A stretch of DNA of 64,000 nt from Olleya marilimosa CAM030 (GCF_000518485.1 NZ_JADR01000002.1:1-64000), one strand, 5' to 3'. Positions 36,113 through 47,066 are shown, counted from the first letter of the stretch. A program made the numbers and translations. Notes: generated by a model from the sequence alone, not told the origin.

Positions 36113-37882
36113 TTAAACAATCTCCATTTTTTTAAGCAGAAAACTAGCATTCATATTTTGACAAATTCCTTTTTTAAAGGTGTAATCAAAATACAATTCG
36201 TCATTAATAATTTGCGCATCAAAGTAGTAGTTTTTTACTTCTTCTAAATGCTTTTCTATTTCGCATAAGCTTAAATCATGCGTAGCAATAATGCCAGTTG
36301 CATGACTTGCTACAAGTTTTTCGACAAATTTACGTGACCCAATAGCTTTATCTGTACTATTTGTTCCTTTTAGGATTTCGTCTAAAATTATAAAGTAATT
36401 ATCCTGCTTAATAGCATCTACAATATATTTTAAACGTGTTAATTCTGAAAAGAAATAACTACTATCATCTGTTAAACTATCGCTTGTACGCATGCTTGTA
36501 ATTAATTTAACAGGACTGTAAACTGATGCTGTTGCACAAACCGGTAAACCAACATTAGCCATAACAATGTGTAAAGATACTGTACGTAAAAATGTACTTT
36601 TACCTGCCATATTTGCTCCTGTAATAATAAAAAACTGCTGATTTTTTATTTCAAAATCATTATCAACTCTTTTTTCTGTTTTTAATAAAGGATGTCCTAG
36701 TTGCGTTACTTTTGTGTCACTTTGTTTATCCACAATTTGAGGATAGATGTACTGTTGATGATTAAAAGCATAGTTTCCTAAACTGTTATAAGCATCAAAA
36801 AACGCAACAACCTCAAACCAATCTTCAACTTTGTCTTTGTAATTTTCCAACCATTGTTCAATACGATAGGCGTTTTTTATATCTGATAAAAAATAACCAT
36901 TACCAAAAATTGCCGAAATTAAATTATTACGATTATCCAATGCATCCATTGCTTTAGATAATTCGTGTAATATTTGGGATGCTTTTTTGTCTTCTAATTT
37001 AATTTTAGCTTGTTTTGCTAATAATAATTTAGAGGTAAACGATTCGTTTTCAATAGCACTTAATAGTGATGCATATTGTCTAAACGTGTCTCGCATCCTG
37101 TCTGTATTAGCAGATAATGCATTTGTTTTTTTTACGTAGCGACCAGTAATAAATAAACCAACAAATAACCAATATCCTATTATTGCAGCAGGAATAATTT
37201 GTGCTACAGCTAAACCGATTATTATTAGAGAAAGTGCGCTAATAATTAACGGAACCACCTTAAAATATTTAGGTATAAACGACTTATGCGTTTTTAAAAA
37301 ACTTAAAATAGTACTAGCTTTAGTATCAACTTTAATTAAGCTAGCATTAGCCTGAAATACTTGTCTCCAATCAGACTTATTAGCTAAGTCCTTAATAGCC
37401 TCCTGCCTTGATACAATAGCGTCTGTATTATTTGCTTTTAAGCAATTAGCTAAAGTTTTAGACCCTTCACTATTGGTTGTTCTATTTATAAATTGAAAAA
37501 AGCTTCCTTTACCAAATAAATCAATATCTAAAGCATAATTATGATTAGTATCCTGAAATTGTAAACCTTCACTTTTATCAAAAAAATCACCTTTTGCAAA
37601 CTGTAATTCTTCAGTATTAATAGTGACTAAAACTTTTTTTAGTTCGTATGTATGTTTTAAATTGGTGTACTTATTTAACAAATAAATAAAACCAATAACA
37701 CCTATAACAACAATCCCTATCAAAATTTGCCAGTTTCCAAAAGCAAAGTAAACGCTAACTCCTGTAGCTATAAACACTAAAAGTCTTGCTATACTTAATG
37801 TTGTAAGTTGCTTGTAAAGCTTTGATACTTCCTTAGTATAGTTATCTATATTGCTTTTATAATACTCTAAATGGTTTGCCAT
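36113..37882 (-). CDS. Membrane-embedded MutS-like ATPase
   Basis: 589 residues. Unlike true MutS it has two pairs of transmembrane helices (about 31-70 and 207-247) and no mismatch-recognition N domain. The core and lever region (about 110-400) and the C-terminal MutS ABC ATPase (about 400-589) are present: Walker A GANMAGKSTFL, signature DSSYFFSEL, Walker B FIILDEILKGTNS and the switch His in IATHD. It is therefore a MutS-family ATPase of the membrane-anchored type seen in Bacteroidota, unlikely to perform classical mismatch repair. The start is 5 bases past the stop of the M28 peptidase gene, so the two form an operon. Confidence 0.88.
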   Translation of the reverse strand: MANHLEYYKSNIDNYTKEVSKLYKQLTTLSIARLLVFIATGVSVYFAFGNWQILIGIVVIGVIGFIYLLNKYTNLKHTYELKKVLVTINTEELQFAKGDFFDKSEGLQFQDTNHNYALDIDLFGKGSFFQFINRTTNSEGSKTLANCLKANNTDAIVSRQEAIKDLANKSDWRQVFQANASLIKVDTKASTILSFLKTHKSFIPKYFKVVPLIISALSLIIIGLAVAQIIPAAIIGYWLFVGLFITGRYVKKTNALSANTDRMRDTFRQYASLLSAIENESFTSKLLLAKQAKIKLEDKKASQILHELSKAMDALDNRNNLISAIFGNGYFLSDIKNAYRIEQWLENYKDKVEDWFEVVAFFDAYNSLGNYAFNHQQYIYPQIVDKQSDTKVTQLGHPLLKTEKRVDNDFEIKNQQFFIITGANMAGKSTFLRTVSLHIVMANVGLPVCATASVYSPVKLITSMRTSDSLTDDSSYFFSELTRLKYIVDAIKQDNYFIILDEILKGTNSTDKAIGSRKFVEKLVASHATGIIATHDLSLCEIEKHLEEVKNYYFDAQIINDELYFDYTFKKGICQNMNASFLLKKMEIV

Positions 37883-37887
37883 TTTTT

Positions 37888-38856
37888 TTAAAATTCTAAA
37901 CTGTCAAATGCGGTAAATACGGTTATAATTGTTTGTACTGCATCCTTAAAAAATTGTTGATCAATATTTTCAAAATCGTCAGTCGGTTTATGGTAGTCTT
38001 TATGATCTGCAACACCAAAATAAATAAACGGGATTTTAGCTTTATGAAACGCTGCATGATCACTAGAATAAGTCCAATTATCTCCATCACCTAAACCTTC
38101 GTGACCAATTAAAAGATCTACTTTACCAATATCATTAAAGTTTTCTAAAACTGGCTTTAATTGAGGATAATATCTTGATCCCACAGCAAATAGTTGATTG
38201 TTATCACTTCTGCTAATCATATCCATATTTAAATTTAAAACAATATTTTTTTGCTGAATAACATTGTCATTAACAAAGTGGTAAGCACCTTTTAAACCTA
38301 ACTCCTCAGCATCAAAAGCTGCTAAAATAACATTATGTTTTGGTGGGTATTTGGCAAAATATTCCGCGAAAGCGAACAACGCACTAATTCCTGATGCATC
38401 ATCATCTGCTCCATTATATATTTGACCATTTTTTACACCTTCATGATCGTAATGTGCAGATAATACAATATACTTTGATGTATGTGTGGAACCTTTAATA
38501 ACTCCTAAAATATTTGTAGCATTGTATGTTTTACCTGCTTCAAAAGTAAAAGGCTGTTGGAAATTACTTCCTAAAGGATCTACACCTAGTTTTTCAAATT
38601 TTTGAATGATGTAATCCTTGGCTAAAGCTGCACCTTTTGTTCCTGTGCGTCTACCTTCATATACATCTGATGATAACGTTTTAATATTTTCAATTAAGGC
38701 GTTGGTGTCAAAATAATAATCGATATCTAACGTAGTACTTGTAACCGTTTCAGAGGTGTTTACAGCGTCTTCTTTTTGTTTAGACGTGTTTTGTGTTTTG
38801 CATCCTACTATTATTAAACCAATAATTGCTGTGTATAATATATTTATTTTTTTCAT
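37888..38856 (-). CDS. M28-family zinc aminopeptidase lipoprotein
   Basis: 322 residues. Lipobox VGC (C19) indicates lipid anchoring. The peptidase domain shows the di-zinc ligands of family M28: SAHYDHEG, NGADDDASG, the catalytic Glu and ligand in AFDAEELGLKG, MDMISRSD, and the final His in SSDHAAFHKAKIPFIYFG. It trims N-terminal residues from peptides in the periplasm or on the cell surface. It is first in a two-gene operon with the membrane MutS-like ATPase, an odd pairing whose meaning is unclear. Confidence 0.92.
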   Translation of the reverse strand: MKKINILYTAIIGLIIVGCKTQNTSKQKEDAVNTSETVTSTTLDIDYYFDTNALIENIKTLSSDVYEGRRTGTKGAALAKDYIIQKFEKLGVDPLGSNFQQPFTFEAGKTYNATNILGVIKGSTHTSKYIVLSAHYDHEGVKNGQIYNGADDDASGISALFAFAEYFAKYPPKHNVILAAFDAEELGLKGAYHFVNDNVIQQKNIVLNLNMDMISRSDNNQLFAVGSRYYPQLKPVLENFNDIGKVDLLIGHEGLGDGDNWTYSSDHAAFHKAKIPFIYFGVADHKDYHKPTDDFENIDQQFFKDAVQTIITVFTAFDSLEF

Positions 38857-38890
38857 AAATCTATAGTTAATTCTAAGAGGTAAATCTAAT

Positions 38891-38920
38891 AAAAAAACCC
38901 AAGCATTTGGCTTGGGTTTT
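38891..38920 (-). terminator. Terminator of the sdhCAB operon
   Basis: AAAACCCAAGC and its complement (38894-38904, 38910-38920) around a 5-base loop. The minus strand runs into seven T. It lies 35 bases past the sdhB stop. Confidence 0.85.
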
Positions 38921-38954
38921 TGTGTATTATTATTTGTGCTTTCGCAGAAATGTA

Positions 38955-39701
38955 TTATCCTTTTAAGGCAGCAGATAAGTACTCACGATTCATACGAGCA
39001 ATATTCTCTAAAGAAATTCCTTTAGGACATTCTACCTCACATGCTCCAGTGTTAGTACAGTTACCAAAACCTTCTTCATCCATTTGTTTAACCATGTTTA
39101 AAACACGCTCTGTAGCCTCAACTTTACCTTGAGGTAATAATGCAAATTGTGATACTTTAGCACCAACAAATAACATTGCAGAAGAGTTTTTACAAGACGC
39201 TACACAAGCACCACAACCAATACAAGTTGCTGCTGAAAAAGCATCATCTGCATCTTGTTTGTTAACTGGTATCGCGTTAGCATCGATCGTGTTTCCAGAT
39301 GTGTTTACCGAAATAAATCCACCTGCATGTTGTATACGGTCAAATGCTGTTCTGTCTACTACTAAATCTTTAATTACAGGAAAAGCACTAGCTCTCCATG
39401 GTTCAATAGTAATAGTCTCACCATCTTTAAACGTACGCATATGTAACTGACACGTTGTGATTAAACGGTCAGGACCATGTGCTTCACCATTAATATATAA
39501 TGAGCATGAACCGCAAATCCCTTCACGACAATCGTGATCAAAAGATACAGGAGCCTCTCCTTTTTCTATTAATTCGTTATTTAAAACGTCTAACATTTCT
39601 AGAAAAGACATATCTGGAGATATATTGCTGATTGGGTAATCAACCATTTTCCCCTTATCGTTAGCGTTTGCTTGACGCCAAATTTTTAACGTTAAATTCA
39701 T
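38955..39701 (-). CDS. sdhB: Succinate dehydrogenase/fumarate reductase iron-sulfur subunit
   Basis: 248 residues. Carries electrons from the flavoprotein to the quinone site through three Fe-S clusters. The [2Fe-2S] ligands are C58, C63, C66 and C84 ([12 protein letters not shown]). The later clusters use [11 protein letters not shown] and [14 protein letters not shown]. The length and the single cytochrome subunit upstream fit the type B enzyme. Third gene of sdhCAB, 9 bases after sdhA. Confidence 0.95.
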   Translation of the reverse strand: MNLTLKIWRQANANDKGKMVDYPISNISPDMSFLEMLDVLNNELIEKGEAPVSFDHDCREGICGSCSLYINGEAHGPDRLITTCQLHMRTFKDGETITIEPWRASAFPVIKDLVVDRTAFDRIQHAGGFISVNTSGNTIDANAIPVNKQDADDAFSAATCIGCGACVASCKNSSAMLFVGAKVSQFALLPQGKVEATERVLNMVKQMDEEGFGNCTNTGACEVECPKGISLENIARMNREYLSAALKG

Positions 39702-39710
39702 AGCTTTTCT

Positions 39711-41708
39711 TTATTTATAACTTCTTTCTTTTACTTCAATATTCTCGTATGCTAATTCTTCTTTATGAAGTATAGCATCTTTTGGTTCTCCTTTGTATTC
39801 CCAAGCTGATACGTATTGAAACTCTTTACGACGCATCGCTTCACCTTCTGCTGTTTGGTACTCTTCTCTAAAGTGACCACCTGCAGACTCTTCACGTTGT
39901 AAAGCATCTTTAGCAAATAGCTCTCCTAATTCTAAGAAATCTGCTACACGACCTGCTTTAGCAAGTTCTTCGTTAAATTCATTTTGTGTTCCTGGCACAC
40001 GAACGTCTTTCCAAAATTCTGCTCTAAGTTCAGAAATTTCAGTAATTGCAGATTTTAAATCTTCTGCATTTCTTGCCATTCCACATTTATTCCACATGAT
40101 TTTACCTAAACGCTTATGGAAATAATCAACAGAGTGTGTCCCATTATTATTTATTAAATGGTCAATGTTTTTTCTTACTTCAGCTTCAGCTTCAGCAAAC
40201 TCTTTAGTATCTGTAGATATTGGACCTGTTCTAATATCATCCGATAAATAATCTCCAATAGTATAAGGTAATACAAAATATCCATCTGCAAGACCTTGCA
40301 TTAACGCAGATGCACCTAAACGGTTAGCACCATGGTCAGAGAAGTTTGCTTCTCCAATTGCATATAATCCAGGAACAGTTGTCATTAAGTTATAATCAAC
40401 CCAAACACCACCCATTGTGTAGTGTACTGCTGGATAAATCATCATTGGTGTATTGTATGGATCTTGATCTACGATCTTCTCATACATTTGGAATAAGTTT
40501 CCGTATTTATTTTTGATTACTTCTTGTCCTAATTTTTTAACAAGCGCAGCATCATTTTCGTTTAAACCTTTAACGTGAGCAGCTTCTTTACCATAACGTT
40601 GAATTGCCGAAGCAAAATCTAAGAATACAGCTTCTCCTGTTGCATTAACTCCAAAACCAGCATCACAACGCTCTTTTGCTGCACGAGAGGCAACATCACG
40701 AGGTACTAAGTTTCCGAATGCAGGATAACGACGCTCTAGGTAGTAATCTCTATCTTCTTCAGCTAATTGAACAGGTTTTAATGTTCCTGCTTTTATAGCC
40801 TCAACATCTTTCATATGTTTTGGCACCCAAATACGTCCATCATTACGTAAAGACTCAGACATCAATGTTAATTTAGACTGATGATCTCCAGAAACCGGAA
40901 TACATGTTGGGTGAATTTGTGTGTAACAAGGGTTTGCAAAGTAAGCCCCACGTTTGTGTGCTTTCCATGCTGCTGTTACATTACTTCCCATCGCGTTAGT
41001 TGATAAGAAGAAAACGTTACCATAACCACCAGTACCAAGAACTACAGCATGCGCTGAATGTCTTTCAATTTCTCCAGTAATTAAGTTACGTGTTATAATT
41101 CCACGAGCTTTACCATCAACTTTAACAACGTCTAACATTTCATGACGATTGTACATTTTGATTTTACCACGACCAATCTGACGGTTCATAGCAGAGTAAG
41201 CTCCTAATAATAATTGTTGACCTGTTTGTCCTGCTGCGTAAAACGTACGTGATACTAATACACCACCAAACGAACGGTTATCTAATAATCCACCATACTC
41301 ACGTGCAAAAGGTACACCTTGAGCAACACATTGGTCAATAATATTAGTTGAAACCTCAGCTAAACGATAAACGTTAGCTTCTCTAGAACGGTAATCTCCA
41401 CCTTTTACAGTATCATAAAACAATCTGTAAGTTGAGTCACCATCTCCTTGATAATTTTTTGCTGCATTAATACCTCCTTGTGCTGCAATTGAGTGCGCAC
41501 GTCTTGGAGAATCCTGAAAGCAAAATGCTTTTACGTTATATCCTAGTTCTGCTAAAGTAGCAGCAGCAGATCCACCAGCTAATCCTGTACCAACAACAAT
41601 AACATCTATGTTACGCTTGTTAGCTGGATTTACTAAGTCGATATGATTTTTATAGTTAGTCCATTTGTCTGCAATTGGACCTTGAGGTATTTTTGAATCT
41701 AAAGCCAT
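39711..41708 (-). CDS. sdhA: Succinate dehydrogenase/fumarate reductase flavoprotein subunit
   Basis: 665 residues; oxidises succinate to fumarate in the TCA cycle on the cytoplasmic face of the membrane. FAD-binding Rossmann motif [18 protein letters not shown]; covalent flavin His in [12 protein letters not shown]; substrate region [11 protein letters not shown]; capping region with [16 protein letters not shown]. Second gene of sdhCAB, 15 bases after sdhC. Confidence 0.97.
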   Translation of the reverse strand: MALDSKIPQGPIADKWTNYKNHIDLVNPANKRNIDVIVVGTGLAGGSAAATLAELGYNVKAFCFQDSPRRAHSIAAQGGINAAKNYQGDGDSTYRLFYDTVKGGDYRSREANVYRLAEVSTNIIDQCVAQGVPFAREYGGLLDNRSFGGVLVSRTFYAAGQTGQQLLLGAYSAMNRQIGRGKIKMYNRHEMLDVVKVDGKARGIITRNLITGEIERHSAHAVVLGTGGYGNVFFLSTNAMGSNVTAAWKAHKRGAYFANPCYTQIHPTCIPVSGDHQSKLTLMSESLRNDGRIWVPKHMKDVEAIKAGTLKPVQLAEEDRDYYLERRYPAFGNLVPRDVASRAAKERCDAGFGVNATGEAVFLDFASAIQRYGKEAAHVKGLNENDAALVKKLGQEVIKNKYGNLFQMYEKIVDQDPYNTPMMIYPAVHYTMGGVWVDYNLMTTVPGLYAIGEANFSDHGANRLGASALMQGLADGYFVLPYTIGDYLSDDIRTGPISTDTKEFAEAEAEVRKNIDHLINNNGTHSVDYFHKRLGKIMWNKCGMARNAEDLKSAITEISELRAEFWKDVRVPGTQNEFNEELAKAGRVADFLELGELFAKDALQREESAGGHFREEYQTAEGEAMRRKEFQYVSAWEYKGEPKDAILHKEELAYENIEVKERSYK

Positions 41709-41723
41709 AATATCTCTTATTTT

Positions 41724-42398
41724 TTAGTGGTTTAAAAAGTGGTAAACAGCAATGAAGATGAAACCTACTGGCACACCAATTGCATAAATTTTACTAAATC
41801 CTTTTAATCCCTTTGTGTATTTGTTATTTGCTCCAATTGATTGGAAAGCAGAATTAAAACCGTGTAAAAGGTGTAATGATAAAAATACAAACCCTACACA
41901 GTATAGCGCTACACGCCATAAATCTTTAAACTTGTGTACTAGCTCTTCGTGGTATCTAAACTCACCACTTGGTAGCGTACCAGACATGTCACCAACAATA
42001 TATTTGGTGTTAATTTCTGGAATCCAGAAATCGATGAAGTGAATGATTAAGAATACAAGTATAAAACCTCCACTCCAAATCATGTTTCTGCTCATCCAAG
42101 AAGAATTTGCAGCTCCATTGTTTTTAGCATAGCTAATTGCTCTTGCTTTGTTGTTTCTGATTTCTAAAACAAATCCCATTACAAAATGAAATATTACACC
42201 AAGAATTAATACTGGCTGCAGTAAATATTGTACTGCCCAAAACGTTCCCATAAAGTGAGACGCTTCATTAAAAGCATCTGGACTAAATACAGAAAGAATA
42301 TTAATTGCAAAATGTTGTAAAATAAAAATCATTAGAAAGAGTGCTGAAAGTGCCATAGCAAACTTTCTCCCTATTGAAGAATTTAAAATTCCGCTCAT
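41724..42398 (-). CDS. sdhC: Succinate dehydrogenase cytochrome b subunit (type B, di-heme)
   Basis: 224 residues with five transmembrane helices (about 10-32, 55-75, 105-127, 160-180, 200-222). His residues that can ligate two hemes b are present in the helices (LQHFAIN, FHFVMGF, IIHFIDF, LHLLHGFNSAF). It anchors SdhAB and reduces menaquinone. A single large subunit with two hemes defines the type B complex. First gene of the operon, with a well-formed promoter. Confidence 0.95.
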   Translation of the reverse strand: MSGILNSSIGRKFAMALSALFLMIFILQHFAINILSVFSPDAFNEASHFMGTFWAVQYLLQPVLILGVIFHFVMGFVLEIRNNKARAISYAKNNGAANSSWMSRNMIWSGGFILVFLIIHFIDFWIPEINTKYIVGDMSGTLPSGEFRYHEELVHKFKDLWRVALYCVGFVFLSLHLLHGFNSAFQSIGANNKYTKGLKGFSKIYAIGVPVGFIFIAVYHFLNH

Positions 42399-42425
42399 TA
42401 TAATTGAAGTTAATTATTTGTTATA

Positions 42426-42457
42426 CAAAGATAAGCCACAAGCGATATACTAACAAA
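42426..42457 (-). promoter_or_regulatory. sdhCAB promoter
   Basis: On the minus strand TTTG (42457-42454), a 20-base spacer, then TATCTTTG (42433-42426), an exact -7 box, 27 bases before the sdhC ATG. Confidence 0.75.
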
Positions 42458-42505
42458 TTTTAAAACTTTTTTGTACTATTTAGAATGGGTTTAAGTAATA
42501 AAGCT

Positions 42506-44200
42506 TTAATGTAAGGTAATATTTATATTATTAACCCATAATTGGGATCTGTCCATGTTGGCATTCCACTGGTCAATCATAAATACGTCATCATAACCTA
42601 TGATTTTTTCAAAAACTAAAACATGGTTTACGATTACTTTTACTGGTTTAGATAAATCTACCATTTCTGGTGAAATATAAATATTAAACGACCCAACCTT
42701 TTCTGTATTTATATCAAATACACTATCAGTATATTTAGCATTAATCTTTGCAGATTGCCTAGGAAAATCAAATGCATTTTGATTAACATCAAACGCTATA
42801 GCATTATCATTATCATCTAATTTTAGCCATTTTGTAATTTTAAAATTAGTTGGTTTTTGCGACACTTTAGTCGTTTTGATAGTATCTAATTTAATAGTAT
42901 TTAACCAATCAATAGTGCCATGTGCATTGTCGTCAAACTCCCATTGCAATGTTTTTGAAAAAGGATTTCTTTTTCGCTTAATAAGATCTTCAAACAATAC
43001 ATCATAAGCAGGTTCTGCCTCATCAAAATCTGGAAACCAATGCGGAAAGCCATTGTACCTATAATCTTTATAATCCGCCTTAATTTTAGACATAATGCTA
43101 TTTAAACTATCATTTGCATTTGGCGGATAATAGTAATCTTGATCTGTAGAAAAATTAATAAAACTTCTAGCTTTTACATTCTCTATAAATGTTCCGCCAG
43201 TATAGACTTTTGGATGTGTATTAAAACCATAAAAACCAGCAAATTGTGTTGGTTGCTTCATTAAGTATGAAAACGACCCAGTTGCTCCATTAGAGTGACC
43301 AGAAACAAATACTTTATCATCATCAATGTTAATTGCTGACTTTATTTGCTTAATAATTTCTGGAACCATAAAAAAGCCTTCATCTCCAATCATCCAATTA
43401 AAATTTTTATCAGCTTTTGGAAACACTAAAACAACATCATTAGCGTCTGCACGCTTGGTATATTTTGTATTAGCGTATTTTAAATTACTTTTTGTCTCAT
43501 AATCCGATAATGTGGTGTAGCGTATAGCTCCATGTAAAAAAACCAACATTGGATATTGATTGTTTGGATTATACGTTTTGGGTAGATGCACAAAAAAAGA
43601 CGTGCTAGACGTATCATTTATTTGAAATGAAATAGAATAATCTTGCTTTTTTTTGGGCAAAAAATTGTTTTGACTTTTAATATAATTATAAAGTTGCTCC
43701 GCACTTAGACTATCAATTGAAGCTCCTTTTTTAGTGCTAAAAAATTCAGCTTCATCTGATGCCAAATTATCAAAAAACTGCATTTGATTTAATATTGCAG
43801 CTTGCTTTAAACTAGACCATCGTTTATCATTAAATAAATTTGAATAGTCCTCTGTTGCATAGTCTCCTAAGACATAATCCCAACCTGGATAACCTTCGTC
43901 ATCCTCTATTAATTCTGCCAATGGTTGCAAATACTTAAAAGCAACATCATTCATTTTTAAACGACTAGCAATGACACTTGCATTGTACTTAGAATAATCG
44001 TCTATACTATCTGGATAATTATTAAACGCATTTTGATAAGTAACAAGTGCTTCCTTTAATTTTAAAGAATCTTCGTCCTTTGACAATTGCATTGCCTTAT
44101 CAATTAAAACAGTGTAGGACTCTTTTTTTATTGCGATACTTTTTTTGCAACTACTTAAACTTAAACAAATGATTACTATAATTAATGCTGCCTGTTTCAT
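42506..44200 (-). CDS. Alpha/beta-hydrolase esterase lipoprotein
   Basis: 564 residues. Lipobox SLSSCK (C18). An N-terminal helical TPR-like region (about 25-180) precedes an alpha/beta-hydrolase/esterase domain (about 190-410). The oxyanion region is MLVFLHGAIR, the nucleophile is in VSGHSNGATGS, and a candidate His is in GFPHWFPDF. A beta-sandwich tail (about 430-564) follows. It may be a cell-surface esterase or depolymerase; substrate unknown. It lies 55 bases after the sortilin-like propeller gene on the same strand and is probably co-transcribed. Confidence 0.82.
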   Translation of the reverse strand: MKQAALIIVIICLSLSSCKKSIAIKKESYTVLIDKAMQLSKDEDSLKLKEALVTYQNAFNNYPDSIDDYSKYNASVIASRLKMNDVAFKYLQPLAELIEDDEGYPGWDYVLGDYATEDYSNLFNDKRWSSLKQAAILNQMQFFDNLASDEAEFFSTKKGASIDSLSAEQLYNYIKSQNNFLPKKKQDYSISFQINDTSSTSFFVHLPKTYNPNNQYPMLVFLHGAIRYTTLSDYETKSNLKYANTKYTKRADANDVVLVFPKADKNFNWMIGDEGFFMVPEIIKQIKSAINIDDDKVFVSGHSNGATGSFSYLMKQPTQFAGFYGFNTHPKVYTGGTFIENVKARSFINFSTDQDYYYPPNANDSLNSIMSKIKADYKDYRYNGFPHWFPDFDEAEPAYDVLFEDLIKRKRNPFSKTLQWEFDDNAHGTIDWLNTIKLDTIKTTKVSQKPTNFKITKWLKLDDNDNAIAFDVNQNAFDFPRQSAKINAKYTDSVFDINTEKVGSFNIYISPEMVDLSKPVKVIVNHVLVFEKIIGYDDVFMIDQWNANMDRSQLWVNNINITLH

Positions 44201-44255
44201 ATGGACGATTTACTATAAAAGAGGCGACATTTTAAATAGTGTTACACTATTTATG

Positions 44256-47066
44256 CTATTCGACTTCAAAAGCTTTTTCGACACCATCAATTTTAATTAG
44301 ATACTTCCCTTTAACAATGTAGTATTTTTCATTTTTAGCCTTATTGATATCAATAGAAGTGTTTTCTTTCAACAATACTTTTCTTCCTTTCTCATGAATG
44401 GTTAAATCGTAATCAATAAAATTAAATCCTTTATCTAAATTCACGTAAAACGATTGTATTTGCTTACCGCTTTCTGTAAGGATTTCAACTTCTTTTTTAC
44501 CAGAAACTGCACTAAATAATTGGATAGTCGTATTAGGCTCATACGGTTGCATCCATTTGCTCCATGAATTTCCCCAACGCGAATAATACCTAATTGGATC
44601 TAAATCAAAAATGGTCATTTTACTACTTAAAACCATACTAGAATCATACTTTTGTAACGCAGAAAGATTGGTTTTATAGATACCACGACCATGCGTACCT
44701 AATAACAAATCGTTGCTTTCTTTTTGTGTTTTAATATCATGCACAGCTACAGCAGGTAAATTTTTAGAAAATGCTTCCCACTGGTCTCCATTATTAAAAC
44801 TTACATACGCTCCATTATCTGTTCCTAAGTACAGAATATTTTCCTTTACAGGATCTTCTACAATTACATTTACTGGAGCTGTTGGAATATTAGCGCTTAT
44901 AGACTTCCAAGTTTGACCATAATCGTCACTCATGTAAACATAGGTAGAAAAATCGTCAAATCGATAACCATTTAATGTTGCGTAAACGCGTTCCTTTTTA
45001 TGCATTGAAGCCACTACGCGTGTTACCCATAAATTATTAGGTAAATTGCCTGAAACATTACTCCAGGTTGCACCTTGATTTTTTGACACATGTATTAATC
45101 CATCATCACTTCCAACGTATAATAAACCAAATTCAAAAGGAGACTCACTAATCGTAGTTAAGGTACCGTAAGCCACATTCCCTGATTTTCCACCTTGTGT
45201 TAAGTCATCACTAATAGCTTTCCAGCTATTACCTTGATCTAAAGATCGCATTAATTTATTACCACCTAAGTACAAAATATCTTGATTGTGATCCGACAAA
45301 TGAATTGGTGTTTGCCAATTAAAACGATACGGTTTTTCGCCAAGCTCATGCTTTGGTTGGATGTAAGTCTGCTCGCCAGACGCTCGGTTTAGTCGGTAAT
45401 AATTACCAAATTGGTAACCTGTATAAACAATATCTGGATTACGATTATCAATCTGGATTTGCATACCATCTCCACCCATTATACTTTTCCATGGATATTC
45501 TCCATTTTGATGCCAACTTTTATCTTCAGGTGCATTATTTGCACCAACCCAAACACCATTATCTTGTAAGCCACCATAAACACGATATGGTTTTTGATTA
45601 TCTACATTTATAGCGTAAAACTGTCCTACAGATGGCGAATTATTTTTTATCCAATTAACACCATCGTCATATGTAATATTAACACCTCCATCATTACCAT
45701 TAATTAAATGATTTGGGTTTTTAGGATTAATCCAAAGCGCATGGTGGTCTGCATGCACATTTTCTGCACTTATAGACGTAAACGTTTTACCTCCATCTTT
45801 AGATTTTAAAATTGGCACTCCGTAAACATAAATGTCATTTTGATTTGCAGGAGATACATATACATGTCCAAAATAATACCCATAGCTATAATATAAATCG
45901 TCTAAATAATCGTTGTGTGTCTTAGACCACGTTTGTCCACCATCTGTACTTTTATAAACTTCAGCTCCAATTACAGGTGTATCAAACAACATTGAGTTTG
46001 CATCTTCTAAATAATGAGCTAAATCAATTGGCTTTACGTTTCCGCTGCGTACCATTTGCTTCACGTTTTCTGCTCTGTATTTTTCCTGAAAGCCATTCAT
46101 TTTTAAAAAGCCATTCAGTTTTTTATCGTCTAAATTTAAAAATTCAGACGTGCTCATTGTTTTAAAATCATCTTTTTGCAAACCTCGTCTCACTGCATTA
46201 TTTCCGCTTGACGGTCGTCTAAATTGACTATCATGTATAGCGTAAATAATATCATTATCGTAAATAGCCAATCCAATACGTCCAACACCATTACCTACTG
46301 GAAAACCACTATTTTTTGTAGATATTTTATCCCAAGTATCTCCAGCATCTATACTTTTATAAATTGCCGAGTTGTTACCGCTTCCATCAAAATTCCAAGC
46401 CTTTCTATCTTTTGTCCATGCAGTAGCAAACATGGTGTTATAATCTCCAGGTACATGTTGCATATCAATAATTCCGCTGACATCATCCACGTATAATGTT
46501 TTAGTCCAATTAAGGCCACCATCTGTGGTTTTATAAACACCTCTGTCTTCAGATTTTGAATATAAAGCACCTGTGACACCAACAGTCACTTCATTAACAT
46601 TATTAGGATTAATCAATATACGTCCAATATGTTGAGAATTAGGCAATCCAACATGTTGCCAAGTTTGACCATTATCCGTAGACTTTAACATACCAACTCC
46701 TGCATAAGACGATCTAGATGCGTTATTCTCTCCTGTTCCAACCCAAATAGTTCTGGTTGGCCAATGCACAGCAATATCACCTACATTTTGGGTTTGAGAA
46801 TTATCTAAAATAGGCTCAAAAGTTGTCCCATTATTTATGGTTTGCCACACACCTCCAGAAGCATATCCAACATAAAATTCTGATGGGTTTTCTGGGTTTA
46901 CATCCAAATCTACAACACGACCACTCATAACGGTTGGTCCAATGTTTTGAAACGCTACATTTTTAACTATTGAGTTTGCTTGTAATTGGGCTTTATCTGC
47001 CAACGTAGTTTGTTGTGCACTTACAGAAGTAACGACAAATAAAAATAAAAAAAGTCTATAAATCAT
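44256..47066 (-). CDS. Secreted VPS10/sortilin-like BNR-repeat propeller protein
   Basis: 936 residues after a signal peptide (ending TSVSAQ). Numerous Asp-box/BNR repeats of the form YKSTDGGQTWSK, MKSTDNGQTWQH, YKTTDGGLNWTK and YMSDDYGQTWKS run from about residue 45 to 780 and should fold as one or two large beta-propellers, as in the sortilin/VPS10 and WD40/YVTN/BNR-like group. A roughly 140-residue beta-rich C-terminal domain follows. No T9SS sorting domain is evident. Such proteins are often annotated as glycosyl hydrolases without activity data; a binding or degradation role is inferred. First of a pair with the esterase lipoprotein. Confidence 0.88.
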   Translation of the reverse strand: MIYRLFLFLFVVTSVSAQQTTLADKAQLQANSIVKNVAFQNIGPTVMSGRVVDLDVNPENPSEFYVGYASGGVWQTINNGTTFEPILDNSQTQNVGDIAVHWPTRTIWVGTGENNASRSSYAGVGMLKSTDNGQTWQHVGLPNSQHIGRILINPNNVNEVTVGVTGALYSKSEDRGVYKTTDGGLNWTKTLYVDDVSGIIDMQHVPGDYNTMFATAWTKDRKAWNFDGSGNNSAIYKSIDAGDTWDKISTKNSGFPVGNGVGRIGLAIYDNDIIYAIHDSQFRRPSSGNNAVRRGLQKDDFKTMSTSEFLNLDDKKLNGFLKMNGFQEKYRAENVKQMVRSGNVKPIDLAHYLEDANSMLFDTPVIGAEVYKSTDGGQTWSKTHNDYLDDLYYSYGYYFGHVYVSPANQNDIYVYGVPILKSKDGGKTFTSISAENVHADHHALWINPKNPNHLINGNDGGVNITYDDGVNWIKNNSPSVGQFYAINVDNQKPYRVYGGLQDNGVWVGANNAPEDKSWHQNGEYPWKSIMGGDGMQIQIDNRNPDIVYTGYQFGNYYRLNRASGEQTYIQPKHELGEKPYRFNWQTPIHLSDHNQDILYLGGNKLMRSLDQGNSWKAISDDLTQGGKSGNVAYGTLTTISESPFEFGLLYVGSDDGLIHVSKNQGATWSNVSGNLPNNLWVTRVVASMHKKERVYATLNGYRFDDFSTYVYMSDDYGQTWKSISANIPTAPVNVIVEDPVKENILYLGTDNGAYVSFNNGDQWEAFSKNLPAVAVHDIKTQKESNDLLLGTHGRGIYKTNLSALQKYDSSMVLSSKMTIFDLDPIRYYSRWGNSWSKWMQPYEPNTTIQLFSAVSGKKEVEILTESGKQIQSFYVNLDKGFNFIDYDLTIHEKGRKVLLKENTSIDINKAKNEKYYIVKGKYLIKIDGVEKAFEVE

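Noticed and set aside
44256-47066. Glycosyl hydrolase (sialidase) call from BNR repeats
   Set aside because: Asp-box repeats alone do not show a sialidase active site; no FRIP-type motif or catalytic Arg triad was recognised.
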